The notes beneath the pieces are model-generated. The model worked only from the letters and a program-made list of their open reading frames with translations. It was not told the origin of the DNA and ran no database searches. DNA of 17,278 bases. It comes from an uncultured Christensenellaceae bacterium. Lineage in GTDB: Bacteria; Bacillota; Clostridia; Christensenellales; Pumilibacteraceae. The position numbers were made by a program, and so were the translations under genes. Location of the stretch: positions 1 to 17,278 of the forward strand of contig CAJULE010000034.1 in assembly GCA_910587445.1 (NCBI GenBank). The letters run 5' to 3'. Position 1 is the first letter of the stretch; the number at the start of each line of letters is the position of its first letter. Below are positions 6,933 to 13,621 of the stretch, piece by piece.

Positions 6933-8525
6933 ATGGAAGTTTTAACTCCGCAAGGTCTCTGGAAAGACTACAATCGCAAGGCGCTGCCGCTCGACGTATC
7001 GGTGGTCACGTCCTTTCAAGAGGACGACGTAAAAATCGAACGCCTGTATTTTTCGGGAGAAAGGACGGCGGACGGCGTTACGCGCATATATGCTCGGCTT
7101 TGGATACCGAAGGTGCAAGATCCGCCCGTCATCATTCTGATGAACGAACTCGGCGCCTGCGTGGACGAATGTGATTGTCTTCCGCTTGCGAAGCTCGGGT
7201 ATGCCGTGCTTGTGCTCGATTATGCGGGCGAGCGTGACGACAGGGAACGCTATACTCTCTATCCGAAAGCGCTCGATTTCGCGAACTATTTCAAGCATCC
7301 CGAAACGGCCGATACTTTCCCCGCCAATCCCAAGCAGTCCTGCCGCTATATTTGGATGACCGTCCTCATGCGGGCGATCACCTTTGTCGAGGAGGACAAA
7401 CGGCTTTCGGACACCATGGCGGTCATGGGCGTGGGCGAGGGCGGCAGTCAGGTGTTTAAGATAGCGGCGCTTGAGGATCTCAAGTGCGGAGTGACCATGT
7501 TCTCTACGCACGAGCCCGAACCGAAGGCGGACGATCTTGCGTTCCGAACCTGTCTCGACAACAGCGGATATGCGAAAATGTGCCGATTCCCCATACTTAA
7601 CGCCGTTTGCAGCAACGATCACGACGGCTATTTCGACCGCATAAGCGCGACCTGCCGAAATGTGGACAAATACTATCTTACGACGGGACAGCGCGTGAGC
7701 AAAGCGCTTTTGTCGCGTCAGAAAAACTGTATAAAAAGGTGGCTGAACCGCTATTTGCAGATGGGACTGCCGCTCGACATAAAGCCCCCGGAAATCTTTG
7801 CAAAGGAGAGCGACAGGCAGCTTTATTACACTGTGAAAGCCGATACGCGCGAGAACATCGTAAAGGTCGATCTCTTTGTTGCATATTCGATGAAGGTGGG
7901 GGCGTTCAGGAATTGGCGGCATATCCCCACGCTTACGGCGGCTGTCGGCGAATACATCGCCAAGGTCCCCGTGTATGACGCGTCCCGTCCCGTCTATGCC
8001 TTCGCAAGCGTGACGTACGTCGACGGCAATACCTTTTCGACTCCGCTTCTCACTTGTACGCCCGCGCTTCTCGGAATAAAGGAACATAACATCGTCAAAA
8101 GCAGGCTTCTGTACGACAGCGACAGCGGCACCGACGATTTTGTTTCCCCTCAGGGCGGCGACGAAGCGGTCGTAATGCGCGGCGGCGCATACGGAATAGA
8201 GGGCGTTTGCTCGCTTTCGGGAGAGCTTGCGACCTATAAATTCAGCGACATACAGTTTAAAGCCGAGCCCGACAGCGTCTTGCAGCTCATAGTATACAGC
8301 GACGTCGAACAGGAACTTTCGTTCTCGGTCCGCACGGAAGAGGACGACGGCGACGTGGAATACGTATGCGTCAAAAAGCTCGAGAAGGACAATAATTGGA
8401 CGAAGTTTACGCTCAGCGCGGACGAGTTCAAGTCATGCGAGGGCGCGCTCGACTCGTTCGCGGATGCGATCTATTTCAGCGTTCGCGGCGAGAAACTGCT
8501 CGTAAATACCATGCTCTGGGTGTGA
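6933..8525 (+). CDS. Alpha/beta-hydrolase-like protein lacking the nucleophile serine, with C-terminal beta domain
   Basis: The 530-residue protein has a hydrolase-like core (about 1-280). PPVIILMNELG (64-74) fits the strand before the oxyanion turn, and LGYAVLVLDYAGER (88-101) is typical of dienelactone-hydrolase and acetyl-esterase relatives. The nucleophile elbow, normally GxSxGG, reads G166-V-G-E-G-G171, so glycine replaces the catalytic serine. CSNDHDGYFD (226-235) sits where the acid is expected. Residues from about 400 look like a beta-sandwich, possibly carbohydrate-binding, and I see no signal peptide. The start is the ATG at 6933: no ribosome site precedes it, and the upstream in-frame ATG at 6870 would lie before the promoter. 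The gene heads an operon, ending 1 nt before the next start. It may be a binding protein rather than an enzyme. Confidence 0.8.
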   Translation: MEVLTPQGLWKDYNRKALPLDVSVVTSFQEDDVKIERLYFSGERTADGVTRIYARLWIPKVQDPPVIILMNELGACVDECDCLPLAKLGYAVLVLDYAGERDDRERYTLYPKALDFANYFKHPETADTFPANPKQSCRYIWMTVLMRAITFVEEDKRLSDTMAVMGVGEGGSQVFKIAALEDLKCGVTMFSTHEPEPKADDLAFRTCLDNSGYAKMCRFPILNAVCSNDHDGYFDRISATCRNVDKYYLTTGQRVSKALLSRQKNCIKRWLNRYLQMGLPLDIKPPEIFAKESDRQLYYTVKADTRENIVKVDLFVAYSMKVGAFRNWRHIPTLTAAVGEYIAKVPVYDASRPVYAFASVTYVDGNTFSTPLLTCTPALLGIKEHNIVKSRLLYDSDSGTDDFVSPQGGDEAVVMRGGAYGIEGVCSLSGELATYKFSDIQFKAEPDSVLQLIVYSDVEQELSFSVRTEEDDGDVEYVCVKKLEKDNNWTKFTLSADEFKSCEGALDSFADAIYFSVRGEKLLVNTMLWV

Positions 8526-8526
8526 T

Positions 8527-8721
8527 ATGATATTTACTGTTGGCGAAATACTCATACTCAAAAAAGCGCACCCTTGCGGCGGAAACCGTTTCCGGGTGGC
8601 GGAAAGCGCGTCCGACGTAAAAATAGAATGTTTAAAGTGCGGTCGGCGGCTCGTCATGGATATAGACAAACTGCTTAAAAGCGTCAAAAAAAGAGAAGGT
8701 AAGATAATTGGCGAAGAATAA
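8527..8721 (+). CDS. DUF951 family small cysteine protein
   Basis: This 64-residue protein matches DUF951, a small family found in Bacillota: a GEIL... start, the HPCG motif (15-18), a DVKIECLKCGRRLVM block (30-44) and a lysine-rich tail. C17, C35 and C38 with H15 could bind a metal or nucleic acid, but the family's role is not known to me. The ATG lies 1 nt after the previous stop codon with only a weak ribosome site, so translation is probably coupled. Its last 14 nt overlap the signal peptidase gene. In this family the usual length is about 60-70 residues, so it is complete. Confidence 0.88.
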   Translation: MIFTVGEILILKKAHPCGGNRFRVAESASDVKIECLKCGRRLVMDIDKLLKSVKKREGKIIGEE

Positions 8722-9421
8722 AGAAAAAGAATCGAGAGCGCTCAGAAAAAGGTTTCTGCGCGGGGAAGAGCCCGAAAATCTCTACCTTACTTTTGCGCTG
8801 TACTTCGTCATAGTCTTTCTCAGCTTCATGCTCATATTCGTCTATCTCGTCGGTATGTGCCATGTCAGCGGAACGAGCATGAATCCGTCCTTAAACGACG
8901 ACGACTATGTTTTGATGCTCAAAAACCCTTCGTCGTTCGAATGCGGCGATATAATCACTTTCCGCACCGAAATAGTCAAAAACGGAGTCAAGGTCGAGGA
9001 ATCGCTCATAAAGCGCGTAATAGGCGTGGGCGGAGACGAGATCGTGTTTATAGAGCGCTCGGGTACGGCTTACGTCGATCTGTATCGCAAGGCAAGCGGA
9101 GACGAGTCGTTTAAGATCGTAAGCAACGACGCTTTCGGCGAACGTGTGGACGATATGTTGCGCTCGACCGTCGTTTCGGGCGGCAAGTTTGCCGGCAACA
9201 TTGCCGCGAACGCATCCGCAGAGGAATTGGAAAAGCACAAATTCCGCATAGACGAAGGGTATTTGTTTGTGCTCGGCGACAATCGCAACGACTCTACGGA
9301 CTCGCGCGCTATCGGGGCTATTCCCATAGATTACGTGCGCGGAAAGATGTTCTACCGTCTTACGCGCGGATCGCTTTTGGAAAGAATGTTATTGCTCATA
9401 TACAGAGAAGAAACTCTGTGA
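8708..9421 (+). CDS. lepB: Signal peptidase I (TTG start)
   Basis: Type I signal peptidase removes signal peptides from exported proteins at the outer face of the membrane. A charged N-terminal tail is followed by one membrane helix (about 25-50). Next come the catalytic SGTSMNP with Ser57, the general-base region LIKRVIGVGGDE with Lys102, and the conserved GDNRNDSTDSR (190-200). All key residues are present. At 237 residues it is somewhat longer than minimal Bacillota enzymes because of an insert around 115-175. The start is TTG at 8708, 8 nt after GAAGG, inside the end of the DUF951 gene; no ATG fits. It is third in the operon begun at 6897. The link to the upstream hydrolase-like protein is positional only. 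Confidence 0.96.
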   Translation: MAKNKEKESRALRKRFLRGEEPENLYLTFALYFVIVFLSFMLIFVYLVGMCHVSGTSMNPSLNDDDYVLMLKNPSSFECGDIITFRTEIVKNGVKVEESLIKRVIGVGGDEIVFIERSGTAYVDLYRKASGDESFKIVSNDAFGERVDDMLRSTVVSGGKFAGNIAANASAEELEKHKFRIDEGYLFVLGDNRNDSTDSRAIGAIPIDYVRGKMFYRLTRGSLLERMLLLIYREETL

Positions 9422-9446
9422 CGGGCGGGAAAATAAGGAGAAAGCT

Positions 9447-10304
9447 ATGGTAAAAATCACTACCGATTCGACGGCGGATCTCAATGCCGATTTCGAAAAA
9501 TACGATATAGGCGTGTTGCCGCTTAACGTCATTTTGGACGGAGAAAGTCATCTCGACGGCGAGACCATTTCGCCCGACGACATCTACGCGAAGTATGCGG
9601 AGAAAAAGATATTGCCGAAAACCGCGGCGCGCTCGCCCGAGGACTTCAAGGCTTTTTTCGAGCGGTACACAAGCGCGGGCGACGAGGTCGTGCATATAAA
9701 CATTTCGTCTAAAATAAGCATGACGCACGAAAATGCGGCAAAAGCCGCTTCGGAAATGAAGGGCGTCTACGTCGTGGACAGCCTCTCGCTTTCGTCGGGT
9801 ACGGGACTTTTGGTGCTCTATGCGGCGGAGCTTGCAAAAAAAGGACTTGAGGGCAGGGAGATAGCCGAGCTTGTCAGAAAGCGCATACCGCACGTGCAGA
9901 CCTCGTTTGTCGTCGACACTATGGAATATCTTCACAAGGGCGGACGGTGCAGCTCGCTTGCGCGCATAGCGGCAACCGTTTTGAGAATAAAGCCGACGAT
10001 TCTCATGAAGGACGGCGCAATGGAGGTCGGCAAGAAGTATATGGGCTCGTTCGACAAGGTTATAACGAAGTACGTCGAAAACACGCTTGCCGAGTTCGAC
10101 AGTCCCGACCTTACGCGAATATTCATCACGCACACGTCGGCGTCGCCCGAAACCGTAAATAAAGTTCGCGAGAAGATTACGGAAATCGCGCCGTTTGCCG
10201 AGATAAAGGAGACCATCGCAAGCTCGACGATAACCTCGCACTGCGGCAAAGGTACGCTCGGAATACTCTATATAAACGACGGCGAAAAGTTGAAAAAACA
10301 ATAA
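9447..10304 (+). CDS. DegV family fatty-acid-binding protein
   Basis: DegV proteins bind long-chain fatty acids; the FakB members present them to a fatty-acid kinase (FakA) for phospholipid synthesis. The 285-residue protein shows the family order: ITTDSTADL (4-12), VLPLNV (23-28), KTAARSPEDF (58-67), INISSKIS (84-91), VDSLSLSSGTG (110-120) and FVVDTMEYLHKGGR (154-167). The usual SSGLSGT-like turn reads SSKISMT here, which keeps Ser and Thr. The ATG at 9447 follows AAGGAG with a 7-nt spacer, 25 nt after lepB, and the operon terminator follows. No fakA-like gene is in the window, so the kinase partner would be elsewhere. The protein is cytosolic. Confidence 0.95.
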   Translation: MVKITTDSTADLNADFEKYDIGVLPLNVILDGESHLDGETISPDDIYAKYAEKKILPKTAARSPEDFKAFFERYTSAGDEVVHINISSKISMTHENAAKAASEMKGVYVVDSLSLSSGTGLLVLYAAELAKKGLEGREIAELVRKRIPHVQTSFVVDTMEYLHKGGRCSSLARIAATVLRIKPTILMKDGAMEVGKKYMGSFDKVITKYVENTLAEFDSPDLTRIFITHTSASPETVNKVREKITEIAPFAEIKETIASSTITSHCGKGTLGILYINDGEKLKKQ

Positions 10305-10316
10305 GGCGAATATCGT

Positions 10317-10349
10317 AAACCCCGAAGCTCGTGAGGCTTCGGGGTTTTT
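10317..10349 (+). terminator. Strong terminator of the hydrolase-like/lepB/degV operon
   Basis: AAACCCCGAAGC (10317-10328) pairs with GCTTCGGGGTTT around a 7-nt loop and continues into TTTTT. The A-run on the left arm means it may also terminate the convergent flavin-reductase-like gene. Confidence 0.95.
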
Positions 10350-10388
10350 GAATACATGGGGTTTTATAATGATGTCGAGTCGGTTTTT

Positions 10389-10883
10389 TCACGGCGTATA
10401 GCAGTCGAGGATCTCGCCGAAGTACATGGTGTGGAAGTCCTTTTGCGCATACATATCGCCGAACAGCTCGGGGTCGAGCTGTTCCTTTGTCATGTCCGCG
10501 GAAAGAATCACTCGGCATTCGAGCACGAGTCCGCACTCGGCAAGCACATATGACTCGATGTGGCGGGCGCGTTTGGGGTGGAGGTGGAGCTCGTCGAATT
10601 TGTTGGTCTTAAAGCCGGAAAGATGATCGCAAAGAACGATTTCGTCGCGCATATCCTTTATGGGCATACACACGGCAAAAGAGCCTGTTTTTGCGATTAT
10701 CTCGTGCGACAGCTTGCTTTCGCGCACGGGAAGCACGAAGACGTCGCGATTCCACATCGTGCCCAAAGTTCCCCAATGCGTGCTCATGACGTTGTGCGGC
10801 TCTATTCCGCAGGTCACAAACAGTCCGCAGGTGTTCATCGTCGTCATGAGCTTTTGCAGTTGTCTCTCGCTTATTCCCGCCAT
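10389..10883 (-). CDS. Flavin-reductase-like FMN-binding split-barrel protein
   Basis: The 164-residue protein resembles the flavin reductase-like domain: a helical start, then MNTCGLFVTC, NVMSTHWGTLGTMWNRDVFVLPV (only part of the core, residues about 31-53), SFAVCMP, and GLVLECRV near the C-terminus. Such proteins bind FMN as dimers and often act as NAD(P)H:flavin oxidoreductases or redox sensors. I see neither a rubredoxin domain nor a monooxygenase partner. The ATG follows AGGAG with an 8-nt spacer, and a moderate promoter lies at 10912-10940. The gene converges with degV and shares its bidirectional terminator. The specific substrate is unknown. Confidence 0.88.
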   Translation of the reverse strand: MAGISERQLQKLMTTMNTCGLFVTCGIEPHNVMSTHWGTLGTMWNRDVFVLPVRESKLSHEIIAKTGSFAVCMPIKDMRDEIVLCDHLSGFKTNKFDELHLHPKRARHIESYVLAECGLVLECRVILSADMTKEQLDPELFGDMYAQKDFHTMYFGEILDCYTP

Positions 10884-10911
10884 AAAAATCTCCTTTCATG
10901 TCTTTATGAAT

Positions 10912-10940
10912 ATCTTACCACACAACGAGAAAAAAAGCAA
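10912..10940 (-). promoter_or_regulatory. Candidate promoter of the flavin-reductase-like gene
   Basis: The minus strand has TTGCTT (10935-10940), a 17-bp spacer and TAAGAT (10912-10917), 29 bp before the start codon. The match is moderate. Confidence 0.4.
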
Positions 10941-10995
10941 GGGGCAAAGCGGGATTTTTTTGCGGAAAAAGAGCATATAAACGAGCCTCGGTTTT

Positions 10996-11067
10996 TTATC
11001 CGAATGAAAGATCGAGTTTATATGTCGCGCTTGCTCCGATAGGAACGACGGCGATAAGAAAATTCAT
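10996..11067 (-). CDS. Candidate 23-residue peptide coupled to spmB
   Basis: The last bases of spmB, ATGA, contain an overlapping start codon for a 23-codon frame on the same strand, with AAGGGTG a few bases upstream as a ribosome site. The peptide starts MNFLIAVVPIGASATY and ends LDLSFG; its first half is hydrophobic. Stop-start overlap with a plausible ribosome site is the pattern used between spmA and spmB themselves, which supports translation. Against this, 23 codons can arise by chance, and I know of no family. It could be a small membrane peptide of the sporulation operon or a decayed remnant. Confidence 0.35.
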   Translation of the reverse strand: MNFLIAVVPIGASATYKLDLSFG

Positions 11068-11570
11068 ATCACCCTTAAAAGCAGACAGCCGACGACGCAG
11101 CCCGTAAACGTCGCGATGAGAGCGACGGGTATGGCATAGCGCAGTCTTTTTACGTTGCATTGAGAAAAGTAGATCGCCGTTATGTAGAATACGGTTTCGC
11201 TTGAGCCGTATATGAGAGAGGCGCACCTGCCGATAAAAGTGTCCGTGCCGTACGTCACGAAAATATTGTCGAGTATGGCGAGCGAGCCCGCGCCCGACAG
11301 CGGACGCAGCAGGAGGAGCTCCGTGAGTTCTTTCGGCAGACCGAACAGCGACATTACGGGCGAAAGGAAGTTCGCGACGGCGCTCGAGACGCCGCTCGCG
11401 CGGAAAACCGCAACCGCCATCATTATCGTTACGAGATAGGGAAACACGCCGACCATGAGGTCGATCGCCTGAGACGAGCCGTCCACAAACAGAGAATACG
11501 CGTCTTTCTTTTTGAAGAACGACAAAACGAGAACCGTGAGAAATATCACGGGAATTATATACGAAGTCAC
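11064..11570 (-). CDS. spmB: Spore maturation protein B (GTG start)
   Basis: SpmB acts with SpmA in the forespore, where the pair is needed for normal spore core dehydration and heat resistance. The protein has 168 residues and is almost wholly hydrophobic, with repeated membrane helices. It carries the family block LLLLRPLSGAGSLAILDNIF (residues about 85-104) and VFPYLVTIMMAVAVFR. The usual family length is near 175, so it is complete. The start is GTG at 11568-11570, overlapping the spmA stop codon as GTGA, with GAGGTGA upstream; this implies coupled translation. A possible 23-codon ORF overlaps its stop. No clear terminator follows. Confidence 0.95.
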   Translation of the reverse strand: MTSYIIPVIFLTVLVLSFFKKKDAYSLFVDGSSQAIDLMVGVFPYLVTIMMAVAVFRASGVSSAVANFLSPVMSLFGLPKELTELLLLRPLSGAGSLAILDNIFVTYGTDTFIGRCASLIYGSSETVFYITAIYFSQCNVKRLRYAIPVALIATFTGCVVGCLLLRVI

Positions 11571-12229
11571 GTCTCACCTCTGCGGCGGCGGAACGGACGC
11601 TTCGCCTTCTTTGCTTTCGGGGAGCTTGCCGCGGCAAGTCGCTTTTTTTCCAGCCTTGCCGCATACTTTTCGTCGGGAAAGAGCTTCGAAAAAAGTTTTA
11701 CGAGCAGAATGCCGAGTACGGTCGAAAGGACGGTTGCGACTATGGACGCGGGCAGAAAGGACGCTGGCGCTACGGATCCGTGAGTTGCGCGCAGACCTAT
11801 GACGGTGGACGGCAGGATTTGGAGCGACGTTGCGGAAATGACTATCATCATTATCATGTTGCTTGTCGCGAAAGTCTTGTCCTTGGACAGGCGGTTTATT
11901 GCGTTTATGCCCATGGGCGTTGCGGCGTTGCCGAGTCCCAAAAGGTTGGCGGACATATTCATAGTGATATATTTTTGCGTTTCGCCGTCTATGTCCTTAA
12001 AGAGAAAGCGCATAAGCGGTTTGAGCAGCTTGGCGATCACATTCGAAATGCCGATCTTTTCGAGTATCGCGAAAAAGCCGAGCCAAAATGCGTACAAGGC
12101 GACAAGGTTCATCGCGAGTTCGACTGCCGAATGCGAGCCGTCTATCATTGCGGCGACAGCCGCGTCGGGGCTTGTGAACAGAAGCGTCGCTATCGCCGCG
12201 ATAAGCATGATTATCCAGATCTTACCCAT
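11567..12229 (-). CDS. spmA: Spore maturation protein A
   Basis: SpmA is the partner of SpmB and a member of the nucleoside-recognition (Gate) domain group of membrane proteins. The 220-residue protein has several membrane helices and the signature NMSANLLGLGNAATPMG (residues about 93-109), then MMIVISATSLQILPSTVIGLR. The C-terminus is unusual: after LFPDEKYAARLEKKRLAAA it ends in a lysine/arginine-rich tail (KAKKAKRPFRRRRG), longer than I expect for the family. The ATG at 12227-12229 lacks a good ribosome site; a second ATG seven codons in is an alternative. I could not find a vegetative promoter, which fits control by a sporulation sigma factor, but no clear match was seen. Confidence 0.95.
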   Translation of the reverse strand: MGKIWIIMLIAAIATLLFTSPDAAVAAMIDGSHSAVELAMNLVALYAFWLGFFAILEKIGISNVIAKLLKPLMRFLFKDIDGETQKYITMNMSANLLGLGNAATPMGINAINRLSKDKTFATSNMIMMIVISATSLQILPSTVIGLRATHGSVAPASFLPASIVATVLSTVLGILLVKLFSKLFPDEKYAARLEKKRLAAASSPKAKKAKRPFRRRRGET

Positions 12230-12247
12230 GTTATAAGGTATTGCGCG

Positions 12248-12286
12248 CTCGGCGAAAAAAGTACTTTTCGGGCGAATTTCGCCGAG
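12248..12286. repeat. 10-bp inverted repeat upstream of spmA
   Basis: CTCGGCGAAA (12248-12257) and TTTCGCCGAG (12277-12286) are exact inverted repeats around a 19-nt spacer, which itself holds AAAGTACTTT. It lies 19-57 bp before the spmA start codon. It could be a leader hairpin or an operator. No T-run follows in the spmA direction. Confidence 0.55.
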
Positions 12287-12399
12287 TCTGACAATGCACC
12301 GACATCATGTGTGCGACGGCATATTTGTTTTACACGGAATTTTCTTATTTTTCTAATCCGATTTTAATGAAAAAAGCGTAAAAATTTTGTATAAAACCC

Positions 12400-12428
12400 T
12401 TGACAAGCGGATATATAAGTGTTATATT
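12400..12428 (+). promoter_or_regulatory. Promoter of the padR-HAAS-DUF4097 operon
   Basis: TTGACA (12400-12405), a 17-bp spacer and TATATT (12423-12428), with the start expected near 12435. The leader to the padR start codon is about 138 nt. Two dyads overlap the promoter and start region. Confidence 0.85.
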
Positions 12429-12461
12429 GTTACTGCAATACCACGTTATGCGTAGTATCGC
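12413..12461. promoter_or_regulatory. Candidate PadR operator dyads
   Basis: ATATAA-gtg-TTATAT (12413-12427) overlaps the spacer and -10 box. ATACCACG-ttatg-CGTAGTAT (12438-12458) is an inverted repeat with one mismatch at the start of the transcript, extended outward by GC/GC. PadR repressors commonly bind dyads over their own promoters. That this PadR binds here is inferred from position. Confidence 0.5.
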
Positions 12462-12572
12462 GCGAAACAGAGTATTCCGCTTTGCGGGGTATTTGAAGAA
12501 GAAAAGAAGGGTTACAAAAGAGGAAAAGGGACTATGGATAGGAAATATCAATAGGTTTAAGGAGGTAACAAA

Positions 12573-12890
12573 TTGGACGCACAACTCAAAAAAGGACTGC
12601 TCGAAGTGTGCGTGCTTGCGGCAATCAAGGAGGAGGAATCGTACGGTTACAAGATAATCGCCGACGTATCCCGTTATGTCGAAATCTCCGAGTCCACGCT
12701 CTATCCCATACTCAAACGCCTCGAATCCACGGGTATGGTCACGACGAGGAGTAAGGAGTACAACGGCAGACTGCGCAAGTACTACATGATAACCGAGCGC
12801 GGAAGGCAGAAGATAAACGACTTTGCCGCCGACCTCGAGGAGTTCGAGAGGATTTACAAATTCATCTATGGGAGGTCAGACAGAAAATGA
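12573..12890 (+). CDS. PadR family transcriptional regulator (TTG start)
   Basis: This 105-residue winged-helix protein matches the short PadR type. Its features are LKKGLLEVCVLAAIKEEESY (5-24), the recognition region ISESTLYPILKRLESTGMV (about 37-55), a wing with RLRKYYMITERG (66-77) and a C-terminal helix for dimerisation. The TTG at 12573 has a perfect AAGGAGGT 6 nt upstream. Its stop overlaps the next start as ATGA. PadR proteins linked to DUF1700/HAAS and DUF4097 genes are a recurring arrangement in Bacillota, often responding to envelope stress or antimicrobials in relatives. Autorepression through the dyads at 12413-12461 is likely but inferred. The inducer is unknown. Confidence 0.95.
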   Translation: MDAQLKKGLLEVCVLAAIKEEESYGYKIIADVSRYVEISESTLYPILKRLESTGMVTTRSKEYNGRLRKYYMITERGRQKINDFAADLEEFERIYKFIYGRSDRK

Positions 12891-13621
12891 CCAGGATCGA
12901 ATGGGAAAACGAACTGAAGAAAAATATGAAGGGTTTGCCCGAGTCCGAACAGACGCGCGTGCTCGAATACTACAACGAGATGTTCGCGGACGGAATAGAG
13001 TTCGGTAAGAGCGAAAAACAGCTCATAGCCGAGTTCGGCAATCCCGTCGACGTAGCTTACCGCATTATGACCGAGTACGGCATGGACGAGCGCGTTAAGG
13101 ACGGAGAGAGAACAATTGAGCCGCCCGACAGGACGAAAAACGTTTTCGTAGAAACGCCGCCCGATTTTTGGGCGGGACGCGGAGCCAAAAAGGCGCAAAC
13201 GCCCGAAACCCCCGAAAAGAGCAAAAACAATCGCAAAGAAAACGCATTTGACGCCGAAAGAAAGGAAAGAAAAACGGGCGGCATAACGCTCGGCTCGACC
13301 TTGGGATTTATTGCCGAAGTCGTATTCCTCGGCTGGCTTCCGCTCACGAGCGTCGTTGTTCTCGTAGCGCTCGGGATTTCCGTACTTGCAGCGGGATTCG
13401 GCTTTGCCGCCGGCGCGGTATGGGCGGTCATCGCTTCGCTCATGCCGGGCTTGACCGCGGGAGTGAGAATAGTGGGATTTGCGATGGCGCTCGTTGCGGC
13501 GGGGCTTGCCTGCTTCATAATACCGCAAACGGCGACGATTGCAAAGGGCATAGGAAAGTGCAGCGTAGGAATAACAAAAGGTTTCTTCGGCTGGTACTTT
13601 AAAGGAGGACGCAAGATATGA
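12887..13621 (+). CDS. DUF1700 (HAAS) domain membrane protein
   Basis: Residues 1-66 form the helical DUF1700/HAAS domain (LPESEQTRVLEYYNEMFADG, then LIAEFGNPVDVAYRIMTEYG), which is usually encoded beside PadR genes. A charged, low-complexity linker (about 67-132) follows, then a membrane region (about 135-215) with roughly three helices rich in Gly, Ala and Val, and a short basic C-terminus (GWYFKGGRKI). The HAAS domain probably faces the cytoplasm. The gene overlaps padR and the next gene by ATGA at both ends, so all are translated together. A working idea is that the HAAS domain relays membrane state to PadR, but no contact is shown here. The protein has 244 residues. Confidence 0.9.
   Translation: MTRIEWENELKKNMKGLPESEQTRVLEYYNEMFADGIEFGKSEKQLIAEFGNPVDVAYRIMTEYGMDERVKDGERTIEPPDRTKNVFVETPPDFWAGRGAKKAQTPETPEKSKNNRKENAFDAERKERKTGGITLGSTLGFIAEVVFLGWLPLTSVVVLVALGISVLAAGFGFAAGAVWAVIASLMPGLTAGVRIVGFAMALVAAGLACFIIPQTATIAKGIGKCSVGITKGFFGWYFKGGRKI

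Noticed and set aside
6942..8087. 381-codon open frame antisense to the hydrolase-like gene
   Set aside because: Arginine/histidine-rich shadow of a high-GC coding strand; the sense frame has a promoter and family motifs.
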